A DNA stretch of 64,000 bases from Warburgia ugandensis (lineage: Eukaryota; Streptophyta; Magnoliopsida; Canellales; Canellaceae), in contig CP141139.1 in assembly GCA_035236585.1 (NCBI GenBank), positions 17,624,990-17,688,989 of the forward strand. The letters run 5' to 3'. Within the stretch, counting starts at the first letter, position 1; each line of letters starts with the position of its first letter. The translations under genes and the position numbers were made by a program. Under the pieces are notes generated by a model. It was given only the letters and a program-made list of their open reading frames with translations. It was not told the DNA's origin and ran no database searches. Below are positions 35,571 to 48,529 of the stretch, in pieces.

Positions 35571-37595
35571 ATCTGAGTTTCACATCTTGTTTGGAAATGG
35601 GAAACATAGTTAACGAATGATATCTTGTGATCTTGGGAACGATTTAAATGCAATATAGTATTTTCCAGGACAAAATCTGTTCACCAATAATCCAACTTAA
35701 ATATGGGGAACGACCCAGTGAGAGAGCTGAGGTGAGAGGTCCACTTGTAGTGAATTTTTCACGTAATTCTTTTGCCCCTCTATGACGGGAAATGGCTTCC
35801 ATTCTATTTGAAAGGTATGAACGGATGCTAGTGGGGTTCCAGGGCCCTGAGATTCCTCTGAAGCTGGTGGTTCCCATTCTGTTAATGATCAACTCTGGGT
35901 AATAGGGAAATTAATTCAGCATATTAAAACGGCTTATGGTTGTTCTTAAGGTGTGAATCAGATTTGGTTGGTCGTGTTCTATTTGAAGAACGTTCAGTAT
36001 TGTTCTAGGATTAGGGGGCGGGAATGATTTGGAAGATCCAAAATAAAAAAGAATGGTATTTGCTAGCAAGAGCATAATGGAGGCTGTCAATCGATATAGA
36101 TTCATCCAAAATCTGATTTAAATCCAATGTAGCACAATCTTCATAAATTTCATCCGAAATGTAAAATACTCGTACAAATACAAATGTAGGAGAGAGCAAG
36201 AAGATGCGAGTCAAATGGGCAAGCATGCACGTCTTCCATTTTCTCTTTATAGAAAAGTACACTTCACCCTTTCACGAGCTTAATGTTCTTCCCTGCATGG
36301 TCTTCTTAACTACAAGGGTAAAGGAGGAGCAATTAGATGAATATCTGAAAAAGGTGGATTGCTTTGAGTCAATTGTATTGCCTGATATAGGCTTTGAGTC
36401 TGTCTGAGCGTTGGGCTTAGGTAGACACTATCTTTGGGTTGGGCTCTCAGGTATGTGCTTAGTGGGGAGTAGCCCTGGCTCTTAGCTTTGATGAGTGGGT
36501 AGAATTTGTGTAGAGCGGGTGGATTTTATGCCCGTGCTTGAGTTTTCCGTTTGCATGTGCTTTTAAATTAGCGTAGCGGAGGGCTTTGGTCGAGGCCTAG
36601 TCTGAGTTTATGTGATAATCCTTATCCGCTGCCAGGGCATTAATGGAGATGGAATCCAGTCGCCAGTTCGCAATAAAGCTCTAATTCTAATGGCGTCTTC
36701 CATGAGTAAAAGAAGCCGTTTAACAAAGAACTCCAACACTGTGAGAACCCTTTCCAAGTAGGAAAAACCATTCATGAGGAGAAATGATATTGCAAGTGGG
36801 CACTTGCAACTTACCCATGTCAAATGCGTTCTGTGCATCCCGTGGTTAGGGAAAAACAGATCCGGATGAGAAAGGTAAGGTTTAAGCTGAGGATTAGTGA
36901 TATGGTTACATAGGTCAGTCACCTTTTCTCTCAGAAGAAAAATGGACTTTGCAATAGGAGCGACCGATAACCTATCAGTATGGGTGGAGAACTCCAAGCG
37001 CAAGAATTATTCAAGCGCTCACATCACCATCTTTGTGTGATCAATGCTACCGAGTGGATGGTATTATCACCGATTGCAGTTTGTGAATTACAGTGAAATC
37101 TGCATTGGACAATGTTCGGATTGATCACCTGCCACTGCCGTATCGATTACGGGTTGTGTTTTCATATGATGTGAACAAGTTGTTTTGTGGGTGCTACCCC
37201 GGACGGACGTGGGTACAAAAGTCACACTTTGGGCAATCGCTGTGGCTGATTAAAGAACTTATGTCCAATTCGGCCTTCCATTTTTAAGCGTGCATTTGAT
37301 GGTTAGGATTCAAGGAATAGCCTGGTTGTTACTATTGATTTGTGTGTGATCCCCATCATAGATGCGTAGGAATGATATCGACAACACAACCTGTTGACAG
37401 AACTACCAACCCAAGGTGATGGAACCAAGTTACGTGACTTCTTTAATTTCAATCTCGATATGATCACCTCCCATAAGCTTCTTCAAATACATTGAGTCTC
37501 CGACAGATGCGAAAGCAACGCATCAGCTTTTGATAAAGAAAGAAAATGGTCCTCATTCCCCCTACCGTGACGCTCATCCTGTTCTTTCAATTCAT

Positions 37596-37658
<63 letters not shown>

Positions 37659-39190
37659 AGCTGGATTGAATTAATCATCAAAATGAAAGAAGGTAATACT
37701 ATCGGAACTGACTCGGTGACCCCTCTATTTGGATGATTGACTTGGTAACTCCTCTATTTGGATGATCTGACTCATTCATCTTCTTCACCGAATCAATCAT
37801 CAAAATGCAAGAAAGAAAAAAGAAATGCTTTCTAAACTGACTCCGCGACCCTCTATTGAAACCTCACATTTGGATGATTTGACATATTCATCTTCTTCAG
37901 CTTCCCTTAGATATACAAAAACTTGAACTTATGCCTATTGCTTACTAGTTTTCTCGGTAAAAAACTTAGTTGGAAGCATCAAATGAACATGAAATTTTGT
38001 AAGTAGTCAAATTATGGGAGGAAGAAGAAGATGAGTGGTAGATAATCCAAAGTGGGGTCATAGATGTTGGGGTCATTGAGTCAGTTCGGATAACATCCTT
38101 CAAAGCTGCTAAAGAAATGAAATGAAAGAAACCGTCCGAGTGCACACGCAGAAGTCGGAAGGTATTCGGTGGACCAAGTTTGTGTTTCTTCTCTCGTAAC
38201 CTGCTAAGTTTTGTTGCGGGGCCGAAGAAAGTGACCCCTTATTTACTGCGTTTCGCAAATGACGAGGAAAAAGGGCAGGAGAAGGTGTCATTACCATTTT
38301 GGGCCAAATACCAAATACCATTTATGTCGGACCTTTATCCGAAAAGAAAATTACGGACAGGTTGATCCTGAAATTAATTGTCTCTGAGGGCCCCACTTTG
38401 TCGGGCGGATGCGATTATAACGACCTTAGAGGATAAGGCCGTTGGCTGTCACAACGGATGCCGTGCCGTTAGAGAAAGATGGAGGGAAACAGAATGGAAT
38501 TAGGGGGCCCAAACGCGTGGACGGCTCACATGGCAGATTGGCTGGACGACTTGGTCTTCCAGGCTGGAGTGCTTGCTGGGGCGAACCCGAATTGGCTGCC
38601 AGATGTAGGAGTGATCAGGGGAAGTCTTTTCTTTGTCCGGGACAAGGACAGCGATACATTTCCTCCTCATACTCAGGTGTCCACATGGGAAATTTAATCT
38701 GCCATTAGAGAAATGTTGGAATTAATATTTGACGGGAGAAGGTTAACGCATTGCTGACTTTATTGCCTTGCTAATTGTCAAGAAAAGAAAAGAAAATCTT
38801 GCCCTTTGCAAGAAGGTATAGTAGATGACTTAAAGATGAACAGGAAAGGAAAATGAATTTTCCACCCTTACATTGACCTTTTTTTCCTATTGTTTTTTTC
38901 TTTTTGGCTATTTGGAGCTGCAGACTGTTTACTTTTATGGTAGAAAATCACATAAGCAACTCTAAAAGGGTTTCAAGGGGTGGGAATATCATTTTTCAAT
39001 GGAGAAGAGGTCAAATGCAACTATACAGAAGAAGGAGGGTCTTGTGTCAGGTGTCAGCCGGTAATGAAGAAATTGAAGATGATTTTGTTATTTCTTTCCT
39101 ACTTGCAAATGAATATGCATTTGTATATTAGTTTGTAAGTAAGAAATAAAAATCATCTCTAGCTTATTAATAGTATGGCAACCTTAATAT
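35571..39190. other. No gene recognised; simple and imperfect repeats
   Basis: No conserved protein was seen on either strand. The longest frame (36608-37003, minus, 131 codons) and the pair at 38442-38708 have no recognised domains. A (GA)n tract lies at 37599-37658. Around 37670-37900 the phrase TTTGGATGAT recurs three times beside CTGACTC-type sequence, with CATCAAAATG nearby, suggesting an old tandem duplication of about 120 bp. Confidence 0.4.
37599..37658. repeat. (GA)n microsatellite, about 29 units
   Basis: An uninterrupted GA tract. It creates an artefactual alternating E/R reading frame. Confidence 0.95.
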
Positions 39191-40629
39191 GACATGAATC
39201 GAAAACTGACATTCCTTCAAGTTAGGGCATTCCCCATAAGCGACGCGCTGTATCGGATCCTAGGTGCGGTGAAAAATGGGCAAGGGCTGCTAGAGCGTTC
39301 CCTCGAAAGCGACACGTTGCATCAAAACCTAGGTGCAGTGAAAAGTGGACATGGGTTCATGCCATGGAGGTTAAGAAGTGCGCGGGTAAATAGGATATCT
39401 CAAGAGCATAAGATTCGTATCGCCACATGAAATATTTGGACATTAACAGGGAAGAGTTTGGAATTAGTAGACATGATAAAATGTAGGAGAGTCAACTTTG
39501 CTTGTATCCAAGAAATCAAGTGGAAAGGGGCTAAAACTAGAGAAATCGATGGTTGTAACTCTGGTATGTAAGAAAGGATAATAATAGTTGTAGATGTTAA
39601 AAGAATTAGTGATAGACTTATAATAATAAAACTTGTTGTAGGTGAGCAGATAATAAATGTTATAAGTGCATAAGCACTACAAGTAGGGTTAGAAGATATA
39701 ATCAAGAGACAGTTTTGGAAAAATATGAAGGAAGTCATGCAAGAAATTTCCAACACTAAGGGGATATTTATAGAAGCAAACTTAAATGACCATGTAGAAA
39801 AATAAAAGGAAGGATATAATAGGATACATAGAGGGTATGATATAGGAAAACGAAATGAGATGGGGGAAACTATCCTCGATTTTGCTTTGTCATATAACCT
39901 GTTTATTGTAAATACACTCTTTAAGAAGAGGGATAAATACTTAATAACCTTTAAATTTGGACTTCATAAAAGCCAAATAGACTTTTTTCTACTTAGGAAT
40001 ACTGAAAGATCAATGTGTAATAATTGTAAAGTAATACCTAGTAAGAGTTTAACCCCACAATATGAGTTAATCGTTATGAATATTTATATTAAAAAATAAA
40101 AGAAAGAAAATAAATTAATAAGTATCCAAAAACTAAGTAGTGGAACATAAAAGGAGAGAAAATAATCTCATTCACAAATAAGTTGATGGTAGAAGGAAAC
40201 TGGAGCTATGAAATAGAAGTAAACATCATGTGGATTAATACGGCTGAGTTCATTAAGAAAGTGACAATAGATGTCTTAGGAATATTTAAAGGTAAAAGGC
40301 AATTAGTAAAGGAAACATGATGGTGGAGTGAAACATTGCAAAAAGTTATTAAAGAAAAACAAATGTGTTTCAAGCATAACAGAAGACTATAAATAACAAA
40401 AACTATGAACAGTATAAGAATGCTAAAAAGGTGGTTAAGAGAATAGTAATTGAGGCTAAAGTTAAGATGTATGATGACATCTATAATAGACTAGGAATAA
40501 GAAAATGTATTTAAACTTGTAAAAATAAGAGAACAAAAGGGTAAGGACTTAGATCATGTCAGGTACATTAGAAGTAATGATCAAAGGATACTAGTCAAAG
40601 ATGATGAGATCAAATAAAGGTGAGAAACT

Positions 40630-43600
40630 ATGAAAACCCCAAATTTTCTGAAATTATTTGAAATTAATTGGAAATTTTATGAAAATTGAGGTAAAATATT
40701 ATATTTAATATAATATTATTTAAAAAAGAATCAAGTCTTGAAACATAGATATTTGAAATCATACTTGGGAAATCGGTCAGAATGACTATAAGCACGCTGA
40801 AATCTGAACTCGGGTGAAAAATTTATATATTTTGTAATTTTAGAGAATTTATATTTACCTAAGGGGTAAATTGGTTATTTAACTTTTGTGTGGGGTCCAC
40901 AAAAGTTAGGTGAGTTGGTAGATAGCCATCTTAGGGAATATCAATGATGAAGAATAAACATGATGATGAATCTCTTTTGAATTTAATAAGAAAAGTAAAA
41001 AAATCATTTAAAATAAAATAATTAAAAAAAACCTATAAATACCTTCCCTAACATTCACACAAAAATCCTAAGTTTCCACTCCTCTCTCACTCTCTTCGCC
41101 CTTTCCCTCTCTCTTTCCTCCTCTTTCTCTTTCTCTTTCTCCTTCTCTCTCTCTTTTTTTTTTCCTCCCTTTACAATGTAGGGTGTGTTTGCGGATGCAT
41201 TGGAGGGAATATTCCTTCAAGGAATGTTGGGCGTGTCTGCAAACTTGTCATCCCTGGTAAACTAGGGTTTTCGCCTAGAAACCCTAATTCAATTAGCCAT
41301 CCAAATTTGGCCGTTATAATTCAATCACCACCGTTCGATAAGTTTGGAGTTACCTGATCTACAAAAGTCCTCCACTTTATCTATTCCGGTAGTTTTTATT
41401 GCAAGAAGATCACTAGACTAAATTTTCCTGCAAGATTTCTTCGATGAATCCAGTATCGGTGAACTAGCTTGAAAACATTGGTGAAATGTGATTTTTTTTG
41501 AGTTTTTGAGCCATTGGATGGATTCCTAGGGTCCAAAAACCCCAGGGTATGAAATCCCAGAGGATGGCCAGTCTAGATTTGTAAGATAGGGGAAAAAGTT
41601 GATTCAATGGCCTAGATCATACCATCTCAACTTAACCTTGTGATCAAACCCTAAGACGCACCTAGGGAAATGCGCTAAATGATGCTTGACTTGGGCGGGC
41701 CTCTGTGCATGCTCAAGCGTGTGGAGCATCGGGTCGTAGTCATGGAGGATGGCGACGTGCGTCACTTCCCTGTTATGGTGAAGCCTGCTGCCCCTATTTT
41801 GTCGCATTTTGGATTCCAGATCAAATCTGGATCGTTCATTCTTATCCAAAACATCAAAATACAATTTAGAGCTCATTTTAACTCCAAATCAAGATCAGAA
41901 TGAAGTTTTAAATTCTTGGTGAAGAGTAGAATCTAATGGAAATATAAAATTTAAGTTTTATTCACTATAAGTTTCTATAAATATCAAAAAGTAGTGGTAA
42001 TTCCCAAGATCAGTCAAATCTAACATGATCAGACCTTAGAATTCTGATCCATTAGTGACCTAATGGTGTGATAACTTAAAGAAATGGATTGGATGTAACT
42101 GATTTGACTGATCTTAAGATCTTAACCATTAAGAGTAACAAAATCCTTGAAAATACGTAATATTCTCCTTAATCAGATTGATTAAGGATGATAAGAAACT
42201 ATAAATTAGTATGGATGATGATCTAATGATAAGATCATGAGAAATGAATGGCCTGATGTGGCTAATTTGGGATAGATCAAGATCTATGCCCTTAATTTTG
42301 ATAAAATGACTTAAGATCTTCTTGATTGGTTAGATAAAGAAAGATCAGATCATATGATGAGATGCATCAATGATCTAGTGATGATATCACATTAAGAGAA
42401 TGTGATAGCTCTGAATAAAAATGAAAGATCAAGATATAAACCTTTAATGAGATGAAAAATGAATAGAAATCAAAATATGATCATTGGATCAAAATGAACA
42501 AATATGATATATTCAAATGAGCATGTGAATTATTATATTCTATTGTAAATGTTCTTTTAATTGCTTAGTAGATTTAATTATTAGATTTACATATTTACTC
42601 TTTAATGTTCAAGTTATGTAAATTACATGAAAAATATAATTGAATAAAAATAGATATTGATGAACATTTACAATGAATATGGACATGGACTTAATGATAG
42701 TAAGGGCTATAGTTAGTAGGACATTATAAGGAATATCATATCTTGGTCCCAATTTAAGCGAATAATAAACATCCATGAATGACATTATTTATGTTCATGG
42801 ACATAAGTTAAAATTAAGTAGAAAGGTATACAAGCTCATAAGAACCTTATAAAAGGTTGAACTAAGGTCACTCCAGTAAATGTTGAACATGGTGGTTAAG
42901 GGGGGTTCTCTAATAGAGCCTCTCTTTTCCCCCACCTTCTAGCGACATTTGTGAGGTCTAAACGCCTCCTTACATGAGGATTGAATTAACCACTATATAA
43001 GCATCTTTTAACTGGTAAGCTTTAGTCAATTCTAAAATAAGGAGAAGCGGTCTAGTATTAGGAAAGAAATAAACTATCTTCAACCAGTAAGACATTAGCT
43101 GGTTGAATAATAATAAGAACATAAAAGATAGCAAATTATCTAATCCTAATAAAAATTATAAGTAAGATAAGGATGATCAAACAAGATTCATGATGAGATC
43201 TTGAATGATCAAGAAAGTGAATAGAATTATAATTTAGATTAAATGTTTGATTTTATATAGATGTTAGATTTAAATGTAGATCAATAGATTATATATTTGA
43301 TTAATACGATCCAAGGAAAAAGATCCAAGTCATCCTATGTAAGGATGATAAAATGAAAAACTAGGAAGTATAAATGAGTTGACGAATGACTATATACGTA
43401 TGATTTGACAGATACATGAAGGATATGATGATCAAGATCAATGAGGAGATGAATTGTTGAAAGTAAAGGTAGGTGGACCTTAAGAATATATTCAATATAG
43501 AAGATACATGTATTTTATATATAATCTTATCTTGATAACTATAGATTGATTATAATTGCCTTAGAATTGTTTATGAATCAACAAATAATGTTGAAATGAA

Positions 43601-44920
43601 TACAAAGTGATTGATTAAATAATTATGAAATTACTTAAGGTAACAAATGATGTGAAAATGAATACAAAGGGATTGATTAAGTAATTATGAAAATACTTAA
43701 TGGATATAATGAGAAGATTTGAACTATATAAGTTGGACCCCCAAATCTTAAGGAAAGAAGATATATGCATGCCCTATTATAACTAGACACACAGTTTGTA
43801 AATATGAAATATTATTTTTCATACAAGCATGGAGGCTTATGATTTTGTTTTAAGATAGGCTTATGCCTGGGGATGCCAATAATAGGAGAGTTATGAGGGT
43901 TTGACCACCCGCTCTCCAAAACTGATTATGATGATGATATCATGCCCAAAGAGAGGTAAAATGTCAGGTGAGGCAATTATGAGAAGGCCGCCACTGTGAC
44001 AGCCATGGTTCCCCCCATATGAACATCGATTTGTATTTTGCACCGTGGTATTAGTGGATTATTGAGCAATTATCTGGGCGTGCTGTATGGATTGAGACTG
44101 TAAGCATGGTATTCCTTTGATTATATTTTGTATTATGATGCAATTGATTATGGTATAATGAGATGCCTTATGTTATGGCATGATGAGATGCTCAATAAAA
44201 GTTATTACTGATGTTATATTGAAGGATGATTCCCAATACTGTATGATTATATATTAACACCTAGTTTAATATAATTAGTTTGAAAATGAGATATTATTGA
44301 TTATATTGACTATATTCATGATTTTTAGTGGTTTTATTTATATTTAATATATACATATAATTCATATGATGAGTGAAGGATGAAATGGTTATCCAATTGT
44401 ATAAATTGATTTATATCATGGATATAAAGAATTGTTGATTTTGAAATATATTGATTATATTTCTTAAATCCCCTACCAAGCATAACTTATTGAGATATTG
44501 TAAATGTTTGAATGTTTACAATATCTTAGATACAGTTAAAGAAGATTGAAAGTTCAAGACTTGAGCATAATCATAACTAAACTACTACTCAAGGTATTTA
44601 CTTTGAGGAAGATTATATTGATTGTTTTGTAATTTGGATTGTAATATTCAGACAAGGTATGTAAAGACTACCGGGGCTGTGTATGTGAACCACTAGATTA
44701 ATCCTGATTTTAATAAAAGTATTTCTATTGATATTCAATGAAAATTTTGTTTTATACAAAAATCTATGTATGATAAGTAATTTGAGGTGACATTCGGGTT
44801 TTTCACAAATAAATTTCAAAGAAGATATGTTTTCGTTATTTGTATTTTAAAAATTTTCAAAATCAAGGCCCAACCTTTGCAAATATTTATAAAAATATTT
44901 TAAAAATCTAGGTTGTTGCA
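40630..44920. mobile_element. 4.3 kb non-coding insertion, probable solo LTR of a long-LTR retrotransposon
   Basis: This block splits the RTE reading frame. Removing it and one flanking copy of GAAACT (40624-40629 and 44921-44926) rejoins the LINE sequence so that it again reads ...ETYFQKLLND. It starts ATGAAAACCCC and ends TTGTTGCA, so TG...CA ends lie at or one base from the borders. It has no gag/pol coding. A TATA-like CCTATAAATACC sits at 41032-41043, with a CT-rich leader-like stretch after it (41080-41165). These are features of an LTR, as in gypsy elements with LTRs over 4 kb. A non-autonomous element is the alternative. Orientation is suggested as plus by the TATA position. Confidence 0.55.
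43575..43705. repeat. Tandem duplication of about 65 bp inside the long LTR-like element
   Basis: Two adjacent units share AACAAATAATGTTGAAATGA / AACAAATGATGTGAAAATGA, followed by ATACAAAG.GATTGATTAA and AATTATGAAA.TACTTAA. It is directly visible. Confidence 0.75.
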
Positions 44921-46515
44921 GAAACTTACTTTCAAAAATTGTTAAATGATAATGACTTTGAGAATATAAGGATTGAAAATACTATAAATAAATAACATTG
45001 GACATTATAGATATGAACATAGGATTAGAATACCTGAAGTGAAAAAAGCCTTGAAAAAGATGAAATTAGGAAAGGCCATAGGGCCTGATGGTATACCAAT
45101 AGAGGCTTGGAAGCATATGAGAGATATTATGGTAGTTTGGTTGACCAAGTTGTTTAACAAGATTATAAAATCAAAGAAAATGCCTGATGAATGAATTAAA
45201 AGCTCTATTGTACCAATTTATAAGAATAAAGGAGAGATACAGAGCTGCACTAATTATTGGGGAATCAAACTTATGAGCCACATTATGAAACTTTTTGAAA
45301 GAGTGATTGAGAAGAGGCTACGACATGAACAAGCATATCGGAGAACCATTTTGATTTCATGCCTAGGAGGTTTACCATGGAAGCTATTTTCTTACTAAAG
45401 CAATTGATAGAGAAATACAGGGAGAGGAGGAATGACCTCCACATAGACTTTATCGACTTAGAGTAATCTTATGCTAGAGTCCCTAAAGAGTTAATATGGA
45501 GTGTGTTAAGCAAGAAAGGAGTTTTACGGGGGTATATAAACATAATTAAAGATATGTATGAGGGAGTGGTAACAAATGTTAAGACCACTAGTGGCGAGAC
45601 TGATGATTTTTCTGTCACTGTAGGATTGCACCAAGGATCAGCATCGAGCCCATATCTTTTCATATTGGTTTTGCATGAATTAACAAAACATCTGCATGAG
45701 GAGATTCCGTGGTACATGCTGTTTGCACATGATATAGTCTTACTTGATGAGATAAGGAAGAGCGTAAACACAAAGCTAGAGTTATGGAGAGAAGCGTTCG
45801 AATCTAAAGGATTTAAAATTAGTTGAACTAGGACAAAATATATGGAATGCAATTTTAGCAAGTAGAGGAGTAGTAGTGGAATGCCAATTAAGATTGATAA
45901 CCAAGAAGTCTCTGTAAAAGACCACTTTCGGTACTTAAGATCAATGATCCATGAGAGTGAAGAGATTGAGAGGGAGGTTACCTAGAGAATTCAAGCGAGT
46001 TGGAATAAATGGAGATGTGTATAAGGAGTTTTGTGTGATTGGTGAGTGCCACTCAAAATAAAAGGAAAATTCTATAGGATGGCCATAAGGCTAACCATGC
46101 TCTATGGATCAGAGTGTTGGGCAGTTAAGGAACATCATGTTCATAGGAAGAGCGTTGCAGAAATGAGGATATTGAGATGGATGAGTGGTAATACAAGAAA
46201 ATATAGAATTATGAATGAAAATATTAGAGGAAACTTAGGGGTACCACCAATAGGTAACAAGATGAGGGAGATTAGACTTAGATGGTTTGAACATATCTAA
46301 AGGAGATTGGCACTGGTTAGAAGGAGCGAGGCAATTCAAGTAGAAGGTTCTAAAATGGCAAGGGAAGGCCCAAAAGAACATGGATAGAAGTGGTGAGAAA
46401 AGATTTAAAAACTTTGGAAGTAAATGAAGCCATGATACTTAAGAGAGGAATGGAGGAATAAGATTCATGTGGCTGACCCCTAATTGGGATAAGGTCTTGA
46501 TGATGATGATGATTT

Positions 46516-47434
46516 GAAGAGGAAGAATTTAGAATAGAACTTAATAGTTTACATTATGAAGCTATGTAGTAGAGTAATATGACGATGCTAGAAGCTACAT
46601 GTACGTCTCTGCCAAAATCACTTCAATTAAGGTTGTTTTATCAAACATAAATTTCAACTTATTACCTACCTATTTTCAAATGCGCATTGATTGTGGCAAA
46701 TACTAGAAAAAAGATTGGAGCACTTAGCTGCATGGGAGCAAATCTATAAGCACAAATAAGATGGGGGACTTGGATCATGAAAGTTATTATAGTGAACCAA
46801 GCTCCTGAAATGATGGTGAGGATTTGGAGCAGAGCCTAACCTTCTACAAAGACATGTAATTTTAGCTAAACATGGTGCAAAATGGGGGAACTAGTTCCTG
46901 AGAAACTAATTTAGAGGCAGAATGAGCCCTTGGAGAAATATTGTTAAGTATGAGCCTCAATTCAAGGAGGACAAAATGTTTTATATTAGATCTGACTTCA
47001 TAGTCAACTTTTGGTTGCCTATTCTTTCTTATAAAAAATAAAGATATCATTGGGTCATGATGATCATTTGGGTGTGTGTGTGCATGTCTTGAGAAGAATA
47101 GGAGAGCTTTCTAATTCAAAAGACAAGTTATAGAGCCTTACAAAAGCAAATGTGTAGATGGCTTGCAGAAGATATTAGTAGAAATTAGATTAACACCTTT
47201 CTCCTTAAGAAAAAATAGCAAATTCAATAGCAGTTGAATGAAATATTCTTGAACCAATTACATCTTCACCAAAACACAAAAAGATAAAAAGTAAAATAGG
47301 ATTCTCTCAATACCTCAATCATAACAGAAGCATTTCATGTATGTCAGAATAGGAAAGCATGCAAAAAATATTTCGGTAGGATATCTCAGAAGTTCTTAGC
47401 ACAAAATATTTTTAGCAAATATACTACATAATTC
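46516..47434. other. No gene recognised
   Basis: A+T-rich DNA after the RTE tail. The open frame at 46862-47050 (minus) has no recognised motif. Confidence 0.4.

Positions 47435-47519
<85 letters not shown>
47435..47519. repeat. (TCA)n microsatellite, about 28 units; (TGA)n on the minus strand
   Basis: An uninterrupted trinucleotide tract of 85 bp. On the minus strand it follows a sequence resembling the RTE LINE 3' end (see the rRNA fragment), so it may be an expanded LINE tail. Confidence 0.95.
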
Positions 47520-47726
47520 TTAGATCTTATCTTGATTAGAGCTCTTGGGAGTCATTAGCCTGTTATCCTCGACGTACCTTTGATCCATTGAGCGAGAGCC
47601 CTTCCACATGAGACTCCCGAATCACTATGGCCAACTTTCGTCTTTGTTTGACCAGTTAGTCTCACAGTCAGGCAGCCTTATACCATTATGCTCACGAGTA
47701 GAATCTTAGCTTGAGCCTACCTTCGC
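47520..47726 (-). pseudogene. Nuclear copy of an organellar LSU rRNA segment (mitochondrial 26S-like) joined to an RTE-like tail
   Basis: On the minus strand, 47726 to 47539 reads as peptidyl-transferase-region rRNA of bacterial type: GCGAAGGTAGGCTCAAGC, GCCTGACTGTGAGACTAACT, GACGAAAGTTGGCCATAGTG, GTGGAAGGGCTCTCGCTCAA, GGATCAAAGGTACG, GGATAACAGGCT, GACTCCCAAGAGCTC. The GATGACTCCCAAGAGCTC-type wording fits plant mitochondrial rrn26 better than chloroplast 23S, from memory. Substitutions (for example GTCGAGGATAACAGG for a GCCGGGGATAACAGG-type original) show it is a diverged nuclear copy. It stops at GAGCTCT and is followed by AATCAAGATAAGATCTAAA and (TGA)n. Confidence 0.8.
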
Positions 47727-48485
47727 ACATCAAATTTTCTTAGAAAACCTCTCTTTTTCATATTTCTAGGTGCACATGTCTTGCATGTATCTATCACTTT
47801 CCTTTTCTCTATGTCCATTTCTATCTCAAATTTGGATAGGGAGAGGGTATGACACCCTAGGTTTTCAAAACACTTTTTGATTTTATTATTATTATTATTA
47901 TTATTATAAATTTGGGATATCTCTTGTTTGAAATTCTTTTCAAAAACAAAACTGAAAAAAAATTTCATTGAAAGTTTTCCTAAACATCTCGAGTGTCATT
48001 TCTTACACAAAATAGAAGGATTTTACAGTAAAATGAGTGTCTCATTTTTGCCAAAAATTTGGTGGAGTTTTCTCTGTTTTTCAAACATATGCACATTTGA
48101 CACATGCGTGTAGACACTTGATAGACAATACAACAATTTTCATCATCTTGGAAGTTTAGGAAAGTGGGAAGGTGGTGAAGTTGATTAAGAGAGGGAATGT
48201 AAGAGGGGAAGGTAGATGGATGGATTTGATTAGCTAGAAACTTCTAAAAAGAAATAAAAAGAAGAGAAAATGTGGGATGGAGATAGATGGAGAGTGAAAA
48301 CGTGGGATAGATGTAGAGTCAGATAGGAAATGGAAAGTGATGATGGGGAGAGAGAGTTGGAGTGTGGGTTGAGTAGGAGATTGCATAGGAGAGATAATGA
48401 GGAGTTGTGTTGAAGTGGGGGAATCCAAGGGAGAGATGTGAGAGAACGTAAAATGCAGTGAGGAGGAGAGAGAAAGAAAAAAGTG

Positions 48486-48529
<44 letters not shown>

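Larger units (their letters stand above)
39190..46515 (+). mobile_element. RTE-type LINE, dead, interrupted by a 4.3 kb insertion
   Basis: This is a plant RTE-clade non-LTR retrotransposon. Its 5' end carries two related units of about 65-70 bp (39228-39296 and 39297-39362). The endonuclease part spans about 39405-40100: IRIAT, stop, NIWTLTGKSLELVDM; NFACIQEIKW; then EANLNDHV where a GD.NGHVG-type motif is expected; DFALSYNLFIVNT; SQIDFFLLR. After the insertion, reverse transcriptase resumes at about 45010: KMKLGKAIGPDGIPIEAWKH, FMP-RRFTMEAIF region, VGLHQGSASSPYLFILVLHE, and the catalytic box as LFAHD (45719-45733) instead of the F/YADD type. A C-terminal YGSECWAVKEHH and MSGNTRKYRIMNENIRG follow. 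The 3' end is CCCCTAATTGGGATAAGGTC followed by TTGATGATGATGATG, the RTE-type tail. Many in-frame stops mean it is inactive. Confidence 0.85.

Noticed and set aside
36608-37003. 131-codon minus-strand open frame
   Set aside because: No recognisable domain, signal or neighbouring gene. The length is compatible with chance. It could be old transposon sequence, but I cannot support a call.
37530-37736. Open frame with long alternating E/R run
   Set aside because: It is the translation of the (GA)n microsatellite.
38442-38708. Two overlapping plus-strand frames in a less A+T-rich stretch
   Set aside because: No known motif in either frame, and no introns or homologous neighbours seen. Left unannotated rather than named.
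47435-47519. CRISPR-like or satellite array
   Set aside because: It is a simple trinucleotide repeat with no spacers.
47539-47726. Functional rRNA gene
   Set aside because: Only about 190 bp of the large-subunit rRNA is present, with many substitutions at normally invariant positions.
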